Origin: Lonicera japonica
Lineage: Eukaryota > Streptophyta > Magnoliopsida > Dipsacales > Caprifoliaceae
Assembly: GCA_021464415.1 (NCBI GenBank)
Contig: CM038467.1
Span: 9,317,411-9,381,410 of the forward strand
Direction: 5' to 3'
Length of the DNA stretch: 64,000 nucleotides
This document shows, piece after piece, positions 22,922 to 35,279 of the stretch. The stretch's first letter is position 1. Every line of letters starts with the position of its first letter. A program made the position numbers and the translations under genes. The notes below the pieces were generated by a model that was given only the letters and a program-made list of their open reading frames with translations, had not been told where the DNA came from and ran no database searches.

Positions 22922-25188
22922 TTTGTGTCATTAATAGGTTTTCTTCATTTGGATCTATGCATGTTTAAAAGACAGATTTTGAAGATAATATCCCTATATA
23001 TATATATAGAGAGAGAGAGAGAGGGAGTTGAAATACCTTTTGTATTCTTTGCTTTCGAAAGAAAAGATCGAATTTAGCAGCCTTTGCTTTTGAAAGCAAG
23101 AAAATACTTCCTAAATAACCATTTATCGATCTAGTACTACTGCAAGTGTTTTTGTTGGGAGATTTCTTAATTTCCAGTGTTTTCCTGTTTAGAATTGCAG
23201 ATATATGAATTGAATTTATTTTTTTCTTCCCCTTTTTCGGTTATCCAAGCAATGATTCTATAACCACGATTATAAGTGTACACAACAAAATATTTAGTAA
23301 TAATATACATATGGATCGAACGTAAAATTTCTTATTTACTAGAAGAAATAGGAAACATAATAGAACTTGTGTAGTGGTTGAAATTTTTTGTACAAAGTTA
23401 TCATAAAGCTTTTAAACTGTGGACCGGATTTTAGACAACATGTGGAAAAAGGACATAATTACGATTGGGCCTCTATTTTGTCAATAGTAAAAATTCAACC
23501 CATATTTGTTTTTTTCAATTAAATAATGAGTTTTAACCCTTAAGGAAAATTGATATATATATATATATAACTGATTTAAACACTTTTTGTTTATATTCGT
23601 GTATATATAGATCGAAGATGGGTTTATGTCTCGTTCTTACCGGGTCCCTACACAGAACTAATTATCTATGATTAATCGCTTAAATACAAATGGCCCATAC
23701 CTACCACCTTATATATGTTTAGAAAAATTATGTGTACATTTTTTTTATAAATAATAATTAAATAAATTATTTGCATTATATAGATCGCCAAGCATTTAAC
23801 TCAATAACAAGCGTAAAAAAAGAGGCTGGGGTGTAGCTCTATCCCGATCCACCCATTAGCGTATTTTTAAGCTGGGTTTTGGGGCCAGTCTTCAGTTGGT
23901 ATTTGATAAAAAAAATTGAAAATTAAAAAATTATTTATTAGTTCTGAAAATTATATTTGAAAAAATGTTGTTTGTTTAAATATAACATATTTGAAAACTG
24001 ATTTTTTTAGTATGATAATTTTGACTTTATTAGTTTATTTGGATCATCACATGATTCTAAATGAAAATAAAATGTAAGAGGTTAAAATAAGTATTTTACA
24101 CTCTTTAAAATTAAGTTTTTAGTTTTAAGTGAAAAAAATTAACTTGGTACTTAATTTTTTTGTTAACAAATAACCTTAAAAGCACTTAAATATAAAAATT
24201 ATAAGTTTTCAAACACCACCTTAATAACCACAAAACAAACCACCCCACCCCTCAACCCGTCAAACTAAACCCTCCAAGTGATAAACAAAAAAAAAGGGTT
24301 GCAATATTGACACACTCCGTTATCCGGTTCTACTCCATTAATTCATTCGACACATATGATAGCAAAAATGTGTCATTCATTCGACGCGTATCATTCGACA
24401 CATATGATAGCAAAAATGTGTCAATTCATTCTACGCATACGTGTCGAATAAATGGGATAAAATAAAACCAAGTAGTGACCCCAAATGAATGGAATAGAGT
24501 GAAACCAAGTGGTAGCTCCGAATGAATGGAAACGAAACCCTCCTACACGCGGACTGAATCTACAACACAACTATCCGCATGGCCATACTGTCCCATTCTA
24601 ACCTTTCGTAATTTTCTTTCTCTGTTTCTCTGCTATTATTTGTGTATACACGTATAAATCGCAGATTTTTTTAACACTAATTTCGTGTTTAGCATATTCG
24701 TAATATTGTTTGTCCTGATTATATAATTACTGGAGATTGTTCTTCCGTTTGTTTGTGAACTTTCAAAATTGCCCTTCCTTCATCTAGACGAGTGGAGAGA
24801 GAGTAAATGATATTAGCTTGGCCTTTAGTCTTCCTAGTAAATGTTTAGATTGGTGTAAGATATCATTTTGAAGTCTAATTTTACACCCGGGACTTGTAAT
24901 CTAAGAGATCCAAGTGTCTCTCTTTTAACTACAAACAATCAAAATCCGGATATTCTCCTTATTTATTGAACCTTTTTTCCTATCGCAAACAATTTAAAAT
25001 AATTAATATAACAGTTGTATTGAATTGTTTCCACAAATATGCTTTTCACTCTCTCAAATGACATGGTTTTTGTCCAATTTCATCTCTTTTCTGCATTGTC
25101 ATTGGTTTTGTGCAGTGAATACACTCTCGCTATAGACACTTGATACATAAGCTTATATCTCCAGAAGTATCGTAATTAAATCAATGAT
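22922..25188. other. spacer between the two FMO 3' ends
   Basis: No gene. It includes the + FMO 3'UTR (with TA and GA microsatellites near 22995-23022), a MITE-like element at 23894-24220, and a local duplication near 24345-24425 where CATTCGACACATATGATAGC is present twice about 45 bp apart. Confidence 0.5.
23894..24220. mobile_element. probable Tourist-like MITE, 327 bp
   Basis: Inverted ends AGTTGGTATTTGATAA and (reverse complement of right end) GGTGGTGTTTGAAAA with flanks TTC and TTA, consistent with a mutated TTA duplication. AT-rich, non-coding. Moderately supported. Confidence 0.45.
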
Positions 25189-25658
25189 CTAATTCACAGA
25201 GGAATTAAAAGCTTCAGCTTCAAGTTGAGTGAAATAGGGACTTTGGTAAACAGCTTGAATCAACTCATGATCATCATATGAATGACGATACATGTCCAAG
25301 TTTTTGACAGCGTTATTAACCAACGATATGTAAAGCTTCGTCCTCCATTCCTCCAAGTGTGCGGATCCACTGTGATCTGCATACTCATTGCAATACCGTA
25401 GCAAAAATTTAGAAAGTTACCTTCGGAAAATTGAAGAGGTATTTTTATCTTATTCTCGGGTAAGATTGTTAGTTACCTCGAAATTGGCATTATCATGGGT
25501 GTAGTGATTAGGGATGCCAGAAAGATCCATAGAGTGATAGAATTCCTTGACGGACTGCATCATTTCATCGCATTATGGCAATCTTCTTTTCCCTGATCAT
25601 AGCTGAGCTATCCATCGTGCTTGCGTCTCATAGAAAGGAAATGGTATGATCTAATTAA

Positions 25659-25702
<44 letters not shown>

Positions 25703-27329
25703 GCAAGTAAATTAAATTCCCTAAATTAACCAAAAACTCAACTGTTCCGTAGAACTCGTATATATATATTCAATATCTTCAAGGTATTTATTTAAAATAA
25801 AGGACTTTTTACCTTACTAGGGATGCCTACAAATGAGAGAGAAGGAGAAAGTGCTGGAGAGAAAGTGTGCTCATACAAGGCTCCGATCCCACTCTACCAT
25901 CATATATCCACTTTTCCTATTCCTTTGGTTTCAAGAAATGATAATGAATATGAATACCTGCACAAATATAAATCCCCCACCTTAATTTTATCATCACAAG
26001 AAGGAAATCACCCTAATAAAACCTATATATAACCCAATAAGTTCCCAAAATAGTCAAGAGAGTAATTCTATGCTAAAACATTTTACGGTCGCATTTAACT
26101 GATACAATTGATGTGGGCAAACGTATAATGACCGGTCGTCCCTTACAAGCTAGTCTTTATGAACATTAATATAATCTTAAGCTTATTAGGGTGTGTCTTT
26201 TACCCAGTGTGCGCAGTAGATTATGGTGTCTGCGGAGTCACAAAAGCCATCAACAAATACAACCCATCCATCATCTTGTACGTAGTCTATCTGCAGCATG
26301 TGACGATTAATGTTTCGTTAAACTTCTATGATTTGAGATAGAACTATAAGCTGAAAACTTAATGGAGATTTTTTGTAGGAATGAAACTAGCCCTTGGGTA
26401 AAGGTGTAAGGTATCATGTTTGGAAATGATTTTGGATAAGCCCTCTGATACATCAAGAGATTTGGAAATTACATAAATTTGCGTTGCCACACCCACAAGC
26501 TCCACTGCTATATCCTGCCCACTCAGTGAGCTCCCTACCACCACAACCACCTGCTTTTCAGTAACTTTTGTCAACACTTCTGTATATTTATACATGAATT
26601 GCTTATAGTTATATATTCAATTGCCTTATATTTTTTGAAAATAGAAAAACCGTATTAATTACCTCATTTTGAAGTGGCTCTGGAACTCTATAAACGTGAC
26701 TATGCATTTGTCTTCCTCTCCACATATCCATTCCTTAATCAACATATCAAATTAAATTAAAACCACTTCCATATAAAAGGGGTGTGCGTGTTTGTTGAGA
26801 GAGAGAGGACCTTTAATGGCAGGCAATCTAGGTTGAGAATGGCCAGTGGCGACAACAACAGCATCAAACACCTCTTCAACCAAGTCATTATCAGAGTCCT
26901 TCTCTTTGCTCTTAACAACCCATTTCAATTCTTTACCAAACTCAACACAATCCGCCATCCCCACATACTCAACCTTTGTGTTGAACCTCATGAACTCCCT
27001 TAAACCAAACCATTCAAAAAAGTCCTTAAGGTACAAAGAAGCCTCCCTGTGCCCTGGAAATCTCCTCGCATCCCTTCCTTTCTTGACCAAAAATGGAAAA
27101 TCAGAGTAACCCATTATCTCCCTAGGTAATGCCAGCCTTCAGGGTAGTGCCCTTCCCTAGGGGATCCTTACCCTCAACTTTAGGGTCATACACCGGCCCA
27201 TTGCCCTCCAACTTCATGGTTTTGCTCGAAAACCACCACTTCGTGGCCTTCCTTCCTCAGCTCCCTAGCTGTCACTAGCCCCGCTGGCCCTGCGCCCACA
27301 ACGCATACATTTTTTGACTAATAAACCAT
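25189..27329 (-). pseudogene. FMO GS-OX-like pseudogene, inverted copy of the 20.3-kb gene
   Basis: All seven exon equivalents are recognisable in order on the - strand: exon 1 about 26818-27329, exon 2 about 26664-26733, exon 3 about 26397-26554, exon 4 about 26200-26293, exon 5 about 25822-25958, exon 6 about 25476-25625, exon 7 ending 25189. Lesions are many. Codon 4 is TAG (27320-27318). An insertion shifts frame after GGQW. About 29 bp are lost near 27130 (the HSSVYDSL region). Exon 6 has frameshifts (around SGKRKLPSW). Exon 5 contains a short insertion and exon 4 has extra bases before the CTG motif. The FMO-identifying stretch and NADPH site (GSSLSGQD) survive. Clearly non-functional, and older in decay than the + copy. 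Confidence 0.9.
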
Positions 27330-27542
27330 GGTAGTTGGTTTTAGGGCTGGAAATTTTCAAAACATAAAGTTTGGTAGTCTGGGTGATAAACGGGTTGATT
27401 TGTTAGACGTTATTAATAAAATGTGGGTTCGACGAATATATATGGTGACAAATACATAACACGAACTTGAACTCAACTAGACATGAAAAGTGTAATTTTG
27501 TTAGTTGTGGATCTCTGTGTGTGTGAATCAGATGTGTGAAGG

Positions 27543-27552
27543 TTTTTTATAG
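27543..27552 (-). promoter_or_regulatory. relic TATA box of the FMO pseudogene
   Basis: The - strand reads ACTATAAAAAACCTTCACAC, matching the active copy's ACTATAAAAGACCTTCACCC. It lies about 215 bp before the ATG, roughly 100 bp further away than in the other copy, so the leader has gained sequence. Confidence 0.6.
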
Positions 27553-27948
27553 TTGATCAATTAGATCAAGCAAAGGAAGAGTACCCGTTTTTATTGAATG
27601 AGGACATTTTTGCTACCTGCTCTTGTCAAAATTATAATCATACTATATATTTGGAATTGTGGCATTTGGTGGATTGGAATTTGATTCCCTGTAAACACAT
27701 GCACAAAAACTATACATTTCACTCCATGTTTGCCTCTTTGAGCAGTATAATTAAACAAAAGATCCTTCCCCTTGGGACTCAAATTAATTGAGCATTTTAT
27801 TTTGTCGGAGTGTTTTAAATTAAGAGTTTTATTTCTTTTAAATATATTAAATTTTATAATAAAAAATAAATTTTATCTTTGATTATTGTTTATGTTGATA
27901 TTAGTATTTTTCTTATAAAATCCAAAAATTAAAATGACTATCAGTCCA

Positions 27949-28379
27949 TTTGGATTGAGGGAATGGGAAGGAAAGGAAAGGAAAAGAGGAGGAGGGATTA
28001 CATTTCACTTGTTTGGATAGATTTACAAGAGTGAGCGGAGAGGAAATGGAGGGATTAGGAGGGAATGTCAATCCCCTCTATTCCTTTATTTTGTTTCCTT
28101 CCAATATTGGGAGGATTGAGAGAGAAAGAAAAGGATTTTAATGATTTTTTCAAGTTATTCCAAATTTAACCCTAATTTGTTAATAATATATTAAATCACA
28201 TTCCTTTCTTTTCTTCTTTCTATCCAAACAAGATTTATTTCCATTCCATTCTTTTCTATCTTTAGCTATCCAAACAACAATAAAATTAAACTCATTCCTT
28301 TCCATTCTATTCCATTACTTCCCCTCCTAATTAACTATTTTATTTCCCTCCCTTCCCTTCAATCTAAATGGACTGTTAG
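27949..28379. mobile_element. MITE-like inverted-repeat element, about 430 bp
   Basis: The left end CAGTCCATTTGGATTGAGGG is mirrored at the right end (reverse complement CAGTCCATTTAGATTGAAGGG). The interior arms are purine-rich on the left (GGAAAGGAAAGG) and pyrimidine-rich on the right (TTCCTTTCC), so the whole could fold back. No clear target duplication was found. Confidence 0.65.
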
Positions 28380-28580
28380 TTTTAGATGGATAAGAGTATT
28401 TAGCTATTGATTTTATGAGCATGCTTGCACAAGAGAATATTTATTACCACTACGATTATATGCTTCACAAGATGAAGCCAAAATTATTAACGAGGAAATT
28501 GTACGCACCAAAGATGCTGCACAAACCATCATCTGTCATTATTCATTCATATATATATATATACCTACATAAATATATAT

Positions 28581-29050
28581 GAGAAGGATCTAAAGAGGAC
28601 CATTTATTTGTTCCTTAAATGCGGACCAATCATTTTGAGGGAGTAAACAGATGAATTTTTTTATGAAACTTGGTGAAGATGATCTCCATAATTAGTAGAT
28701 CATCTCCACTAAATTTCATCAAAAATTCAACGGGGAAGTGAGTTATCTAAACAACTTAAATTTTAACAGTTAAAAACGCACATATATATCAACTTTTTAG
28801 TTAACCCTCTTCCCGATTGAATATTTTGATTAAACAACTTAAATTTTAACGGTTAAAAACACACATATATATCAACTTTTTAGTTAACCCTCTTCCCGAT
28901 TGAATTTTTTGATGAAATTTGGTGGAGGTGATCTACTAATCATAAAGACTATAGTCACCAAGTTTCATTAAAAAATTCATTTATTTACCCCCTCAAAATA
29001 ATTGATCCACATTTAAAGACCAAAAAATTGATCCTTTTAGATCCTTTCCC
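28581..29050. mobile_element. MITE, 470 bp, with internal tandem duplication
   Basis: The ends GAGAAGGATCTAAAGAGGA and (reverse complement) GGGAAAGGATCTAAAAGGA form long, imperfect inverted arms that continue through GGACCAATCATTTTGAGGG. Inside, an 80-odd bp block (with AACTTAAATTTTAAC...CCCTCTTCCCGATTGAAT) is present twice in tandem at about 28752 and 28834. It sits in AT dinucleotide repeats, so its target duplication cannot be defined. A partial relative lies at 7836-7985. Confidence 0.75.

Positions 29051-29051
<1 letters not shown>

Positions 29052-29086
<35 letters not shown>
29052..29086. repeat. AT microsatellite
   Basis: AT dinucleotide run directly abutting the right end of the 28.6-kb MITE; another lies at about 29664-29692 inside the Copia 3' LTR. 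Confidence 0.9.
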
Positions 29087-29089
<3 letters not shown>

Positions 29090-29610
29090 TAACATTGCGG
29101 AGAATGGGTTGACCTAAAGTAGGTCCTTTCTTAATCAATGAATTAATTGCGGTGGAGTGGACATGAAGGCAAATCCCTTTGGCATTTTGACTGCAATTGG
29201 ATGTTTCTGATTTTCACAATTATTAGGTAATTAGTAAAAACATTTTACTAATATATTTTACTTTTTAAATGTATCTTCGTAAAACCATTTTATCTGAATT
29301 AGGCGATCAATCTCTTTATTAATTCAAGGAGAATAACTTAAAAAGTGATTGAGGGATGATGCATGTTTCGAAGAATTCTGCCCTGTGAGCTTTAAAATAA
29401 AGCAGCTTAAATTTTTTCAGTAATTTTTTGACAAAATGAATTTTTATATCGCTACCACATTAATTATCAGAACAATCAATAATTCTACATTATTTTAATT
29501 TTACTTGTTAATTTACATGGAGTTTAATACAAAATTTTGTAGTTACAAACTTGAAACTTTCTTATAATACTCACCAAATTTATTTATTTTTTTTAAGACC
29601 AAAATACTTA

Positions 29611-29658
29611 TCAAAATCTGAGAAATTGTATTGTCTTGCTATATTACAATTGTACAAG

Positions 29659-29695
<37 letters not shown>

Positions 29696-29881
29696 TGGGT
29701 TGGACAACATATATATAGTTTACAATAGAAGGCCCTATAATTTTAAGGTAGGAAATAAAATAAACTACTAGACCAAATACCAAGATATTTGCTTAGTAAA
29801 ATAAAATCCCATATCTCATGCCCAAATAATATAAAATCCCATATTTTATGCCCTCGCAAACTTCACAATTTTGGTAAGTTT
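29611..29881 (-). repeat. 3' LTR of the second Copia element
   Basis: It matches 36424-36657 over nearly its full length, with AGATATTTGCTTAGTAAAAT and TAATATAAAATCCCATATTT shared. It differs mainly by a longer AT microsatellite and a small insertion near 29692-29712. Confidence 0.85.
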
Positions 29882-29929
29882 ATACTCCCCACAAGTTAGA
29901 GCATGAATGTCAATCATGCCCAACTTGCA

Positions 29930-30564
29930 AGATAGTTACTTGAAGTGATCATTTCCAAGCGGCGTTGTGAAAATCTCAGCAATTTGCTTCATAGAATGAA
30001 CATAGGAGGGTTGAAGTAATCCCCCTTTGTATCTTATCACGGACAAAATGACAATCAATTTCAATATATTTTGTTCGTTTGTGGAAGACACGGTTAGAGG
30101 CAATGTGAAGGGCTGCTTGGTTGTCACAATCTAATAAAGTGGGCTTAGTATTAGGAACTCCAAGATTAGTCAGTAAATAATGAAGCCACTAAATTTCACA
30201 AGCAGCTTCAGCCATGGCACGATATTCAGCTTCAGTAGATTAACGAAAGACTGTTTGTTGTTTATTTGTTCTCTATAAAATGGGAGTGGGACCCAAAAAT
30301 AGTACAAAAACCGCTAGTGGAATGACAAGTCATAGGACGACTGGCTCAATCAGAGTATGTGAAAGCTATGAGTTGTAAATTGTTTGTTGAGGACATTAAA
30401 ATACCTTTGCCTGGACTACCTTTAAGATATCGAAGGAGCCTGATGGCAGCAGAAAGATGAGTTGTGCGTGGGGCTTGTATGAATTGGCTGAGAATGTTAA
30501 CTGTCTAAAGAATGTTCGGTCGAGTGATGGTTATATAAATAAAGCGACCAACCAAGCGGTGATA
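29930..30564 (-). pseudogene. Copia RNase H remnant (second element)
   Basis: The - strand contains an ADIFT-like end block (EIFTTPLGNDHFK at 29936-29975) preceded, in broken frames, by the DNQAAL-like and LRYLKG-like regions up to about 30470. Several stops separate these pieces. Confidence 0.75.
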
Positions 30565-31574
30565 TTAGGAAGGATCAGGAAGAATATCACCATCAGAGTT
30601 ATTTAACTTGAGGTTTTGCTTTATTGGAAAATCAACCGGGCGACAACCCATCATTCTTATATCATTGAGGAGATCAAGAACATATTTTTGTTGGCAGAGA
30701 AAAATTGCATGAGAAGAGCGAGCTAATTTAATGCCAAGAAAGTATCGTGGAGGGCCAAGGTTCTTAATGTGAAAATGCCGATCAAGTAAATTTTTCAAGG
30801 AAAAAACTTTCAAGTTGTTATTCCTTGTAATCAAAATGTCATTGACATATACCAAAACAAATGTAGATCCATTAGAATTATGTTTAAAGAACAAAGAATA
30901 ATCTGCCTTAGATTGAGCGTAACCGGCGGTAAAAAGAGAGCTAAAAAATTTAGCAAACCAACTACAACTTGCTTGTTTTAGACCATATAAAGATTTGTTT
31001 AGGTGGAAAACACGAGTCTCCCCCTGTCGACAATAACCTGGAAGAAGAAGTATATAAAATTCCTCATTAAGATCACCATGGAGGAAAGCATTATTGACAT
31101 CGAATTGGTGTAGAGACCATCTTTTGGCGAAGGCAAGAGCAAGAAGACACATAAAAGTAACCATTTTAGCAACTGGAGTAAAGGTGTCAGCGTAGTCTAT
31201 ACCCTCAACTTGGGTGAAACTCTTAGCTATAAGGCGAGCTTTATACCATTTAATCATACCATCAGATAAATATTTGATCTTATAAACCCATTTGCACCCA
31301 ATTGTTTTTTTAGTATGAGGTAAGGAAGTGATGGTCCATGTATTATTTAGCTTAAGGGCAGCAATTTCAACAACTATAGCATCACGCCATTGTGGAATTT
31401 TGACATATTGGCTAAATGATGTAGGCTCAATAGTAAAATCAAGTGATGTAAGAAAGGAAGCATGAGTGGAAGAAAGTTTACGATAGGAAAGTGAGTGAAA
31501 AAGAGGATATGGTTTACCTGATCCAGGAAAAGACGATGGAGATGAGCCCAATGCTGTAATGGCATTGCTATAAA
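30565..31574 (-). pseudogene. Copia reverse transcriptase, long but inactive (YVND at the active site)
   Basis: A continuous frame of over 300 codons shows the N-terminal block WRDAIVVEIAALKLNNTW, then WVYKIKYLSDG, DYADTFTPVAKM, FDVNNAFLHGDL and SLYGLKQA. The catalytic box reads YVND where YVDD is required, so one of the two metal-binding aspartates is lost. The frame then ends at a TAA before the LVG(K/R) block. Upstream the frame runs artificially into the inserted LTR-like segment at 31575. The relatively intact frame indicates a younger element than the 8-13 kb one. Confidence 0.85.
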
Positions 31575-33533
31575 TGTAACGCTCGAAACCCTTTAAGAGG
31601 ATCTCTCCTCCGAGACCTGGTTTGTCATGGGTGCCGTACGCCAACGTCGGGTTAAATAGACATAATTCTTGTGTAAAACATAAAAGTCCACAATCTAAAT
31701 AATGGGAATAGTTTAATTCCACAAAATTTGGCCACCAAAAGAATAAGAAAAACTATAATACAACAGCTAGCCTCCAACGAGGTTCTAATCTCCACAATGC
31801 ATACTCAAATAATGCATACACTAATGACTATACTACATGCACGGTGGTCCTTTTATCGTAAAGGACCTTACTACCAAATGATGGTATTAAGGCAATCTAA
31901 GATGGAGTGTCCTCTCTCTTCCCTTTCTCAGAAGGTCTTGCAAAAGAACTGTTTAGAAAATAGGTGGGGTGAATCAAAATGACTCAGTGGGAATCATATA
32001 ATAAATTTGGTATGAAACAGTTTTTAAAAACCCTTTATGTAATAATATAGAACTATCGTGCAAATATATATATATATATATCTTTGTGATTTGTAAGGAA
32101 GAAACCCTTACTCATTTTGTAAATGAAAGCTTTTGAAACCCAAGGCAATGTATAACCGATATCCCATAACCTTATGGCACAATTAACACATATATATCTC
32201 AAGAACCTCGAGCCATAATCTCGTACATTACGCGGCTATCCAGACGTCCAACAGGTCTACATTCCGTGATCTTTCCCCCAGGGAGCACCCACGCGGCAGC
32301 AAGGCCTATACGTTAGTTTTCGTGCACAGTTTCAAGTCTTTCACCCAGGAGAACTGTGTCCCATCTTATAGCCCCAATCGTTAGAGACCAACTTGTGACC
32401 AATCATGGACTAATGCAATCATATAATCTCAATATCACATCAATCGGCTTATACAAGAAGTAATTGTGCCATTATATAGTTTCATAAACCAATACTAATA
32501 TCATATAACAAACAAGGACATTCTCATTCACAACCTCCAATATAGTATAATAATTCACCCACACAGGTTTATAGGGGAAAAACCACCACTTCAACCTCAA
32601 AAAGCAACACATAGCCTTTTTGTAAGATTTATTAACAATATAATGGGTTCCAAGTGGGTTTTCAAGTAAACCAAGAGAATAGCCATAATTTTTTGTTAAA
32701 CATGTAATTTAATATATATAGGCTATTCGATTCATCAATCTCAACACCGAAACGATGCTTCAACATATACTCAAATCATAACTCCACTACTTGAAACCTT
32801 ATACATATTTTCATGTTTACTGTCAAGAGTTAAGAACAAACAAATGAGGTTCAAGTGAGTTTTGAAGCCAATTAGTTTAATAACCACAATCTTCAATTTT
32901 GATATTGAAACCCAATCTCATCAAAAACCCTAAAACCCATTTTAATAAGTTAGATTTTTACATAATATGTGATAGAATAATGAGAGAACAATCATAAGTT
33001 ATAAAAATAGGTTTTGATAGTAAATTCCCATATTTATAAAGCTAGTTTGTCGAGTTTGAAAGGTTGAATCAAACCAAAAGTTGCCCAATCGTGAAATCCC
33101 CAATTTTTTAGCTTGAACCTTTAACAATGGAAGAGAAAGAATGAAGAAGATGAAGATGAAACTTTTTGACCAACGAGAAGTATGTATTGGCTTTCGATCA
33201 AAACACGAAAATTGTAGAGAGGAATGAAATGAAGACGTGGCAGCAAACATGGAGTTGTTTGGATATCGGATAAAGAAGTTATTGCCTCTTAAAGTTGGCC
33301 AAAAATTAACTTTTTCGAAAAGTTCAAAACGCGCAATTAGCTTCCCGTTTTCGATTCGGGCTACCCGAATAACAAAACGATTGTTCCCACAAACATATAC
33401 CTAAATTGACATTCTAGAAGTGTTGGGTCGAGTACGAGAGGTTCGGAACCCGATGTTCACTCTTTAACGGAGATCTAGCCTTAACCGGCTTAAGAGAAAG
33501 ATTCGCTCGAAAATAAAGGAACAGGGTTTTACA
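31575..33533. mobile_element. nested 1.96-kb insertion, likely solo LTR of another retrotransposon
   Basis: It interrupts the Copia pol gene cleanly. It begins TGTAACGCTCGAAACCC and ends GGGTTTTACA, giving TG...CA ends with short inverted CGAAACCC/GGGTTTT character. The flanks ATAAA and GCAAA agree at three of five positions, compatible with a diverged 5-bp duplication. It encodes no protein domain. TGTAACGC starts are common for LTRs of large plant Gypsy elements, which makes a solo LTR the best explanation. An AT microsatellite lies near 32066-32081. Confidence 0.65.
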
Positions 33534-34660
33534 GCAAAGGTAATCCTATGGATATGAGGGTAGTGACGGGTTCAGGTGGGATGAATATGTGAGGAATTGT
33601 TTGAATTTGTTAAAGTGGGAAGTTCATGAATGTTATTTATAATGGGAGGTGTGGAAGGTGTATTTGATTGTATGGGCTGAGTTAATTCTAAAGAGTCAGA
33701 TATAAGTAATAGAAGCACATGGTGGTTGGAGGGGTGAAGGGAAACATCACAAAAGGGAAAAATGGTCTCATAAAATAAGACATTGCGAGAAGTAATAATG
33801 GTTTGAGATGCAATGTCATATACTTGATATCCTTTTTGACCAACGGATAGCTTACAAAAATGCCCGATGTCGAATGAGAGTCAAACTTATGTTTATGTGG
33901 AAAATTATTATAAATAAAACAAAGGCAACCAAAGACACGGAAATGAGAGTAAGAAGGGGGCACTCCAACTGAGACTTCATGTGGAGATTTTCCAGAGAGT
34001 GTTCGGGTAGGCTTCTTATTGATTAGATAAGTAGCAGTGAAAATACATTCACCCCAAAAAAACAGTGGAAGGTTACCTTGAAAGAAGCAAGGCATATGCA
34101 ACATTAAGGAGATGTCGGTGCTTACGTTCAACAATACCATTTTATTGAGGAATGGCAACACAGCTACGTTGATGGATAATCCTGTGCAAGTGAAAGAATG
34201 TTTATAAATCACGAGAAAGAAATTCTGAACCATTGTCTGTGCGAATGCTTTTAATAGGAAAAAAATATTTTAAGTCGGCAGACAAGTGGTAAACCTCGTT
34301 ATTGGTTTGGATAGTTTTTATAAGAAAATGATATTAGGTAGTGACGAGAGCACAAAAGGATATCAAATGTGATTTGGTTTTAGATTTATGTCGCATTAAG
34401 TAAACCCATGTACGCCGAGTAAAATCATCGACAATAGTCAAAATGCAACGTGCACTACTATTAGTTAGAACAAAGAAGCTGCCCCAGATGTCACAATGGA
34501 TTAATTCAAAAAGACTAATTGTAAAGGTAGAGCGAGTAGGAAATGAGGGCCTAGAGTGTTTGGCCATATGACAAATATCACATTGATGTTTATTAGACAT
34601 GTAAACTGAGGAATCTAGAGTGGTAGTAAAGCGTAAACGTGGCGGAGATGGATGGCCCAA
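33534..34660 (-). pseudogene. Copia integrase (second element), frameshifted
   Basis: The 34334-34660 frame holds the zinc-binding HHCC end (CDICHMAKHSR) and LIHCDIWG with the first core aspartate, then IVDDFTRRTWVY with the second. The frame changes near 34330, and a second frame (33688-34233) continues with FFWGECIFTATYLINKKPT and the VFGCLCF block. The part down to 33534 is the linker to RT. Confidence 0.85.
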
Positions 34661-35200
34661 TTGCTAATGCCAAATGTCAAAGGATGGTTGTGTTGTAGCA
34701 AAGGAGGCTGTTGAGGTAGGTTGGAGATAATAGAGTCCATCACAACATTTACCCACTCCAATCGTTTTCCTCGAGGACAAGTCCTGAAAGACACAATGAT
34801 CAGAGAAAAAAGTTACAATGCAATTTAATGACTTTGAAAGTTGAAAGACAGACAAAAGATTAAATTTAAAACTTGGAATTTAAAGCACATTGTCCAAATA
34901 AAATGAAGGATTGAAATAAACTGTTCATGTATAAGTGACTGATGCATTACTACCATTGAGGAATTAAACAAAGGAAAGTGAGCTATTGGGCGTAAGGGAT
35001 TGAAACAAAGAAGTTGAGAAACACATATGGTTAGTGGCACCAGTGTCAATAATCCAAAGATTGGAGTTGAGAACAATAAAGGCAATACCTGCTAAATTAG
35101 CTGAGGATTGTGGGATATTTTTAATGAGGGAGATGAGGTGGTTATACTGGTCTTCAAAAATGGGTGGTGGCAATTAAATCTAGGAGATGTATTAAGTGAA
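34661..35200 (-). pseudogene. Copia protease region (second element)
   Basis: The active-site block WIIDTGATNHMC is intact within the 34964-35173 frame. The following part lies in other frames, broken by stops. Confidence 0.8.
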
Positions 35201-35279
35201 GGAGTAGGGGTAGGGGTAAGGGTGGTCATGGATGATGATGTAGGTAGTGGAAGAAGTTGGGCAGAGTTGGTCATTGCTG

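Noticed and set aside
31374..31565. Extra - strand frame within Copia pol
   Set aside because: Alternate-frame shadow of the RT-coding frame.
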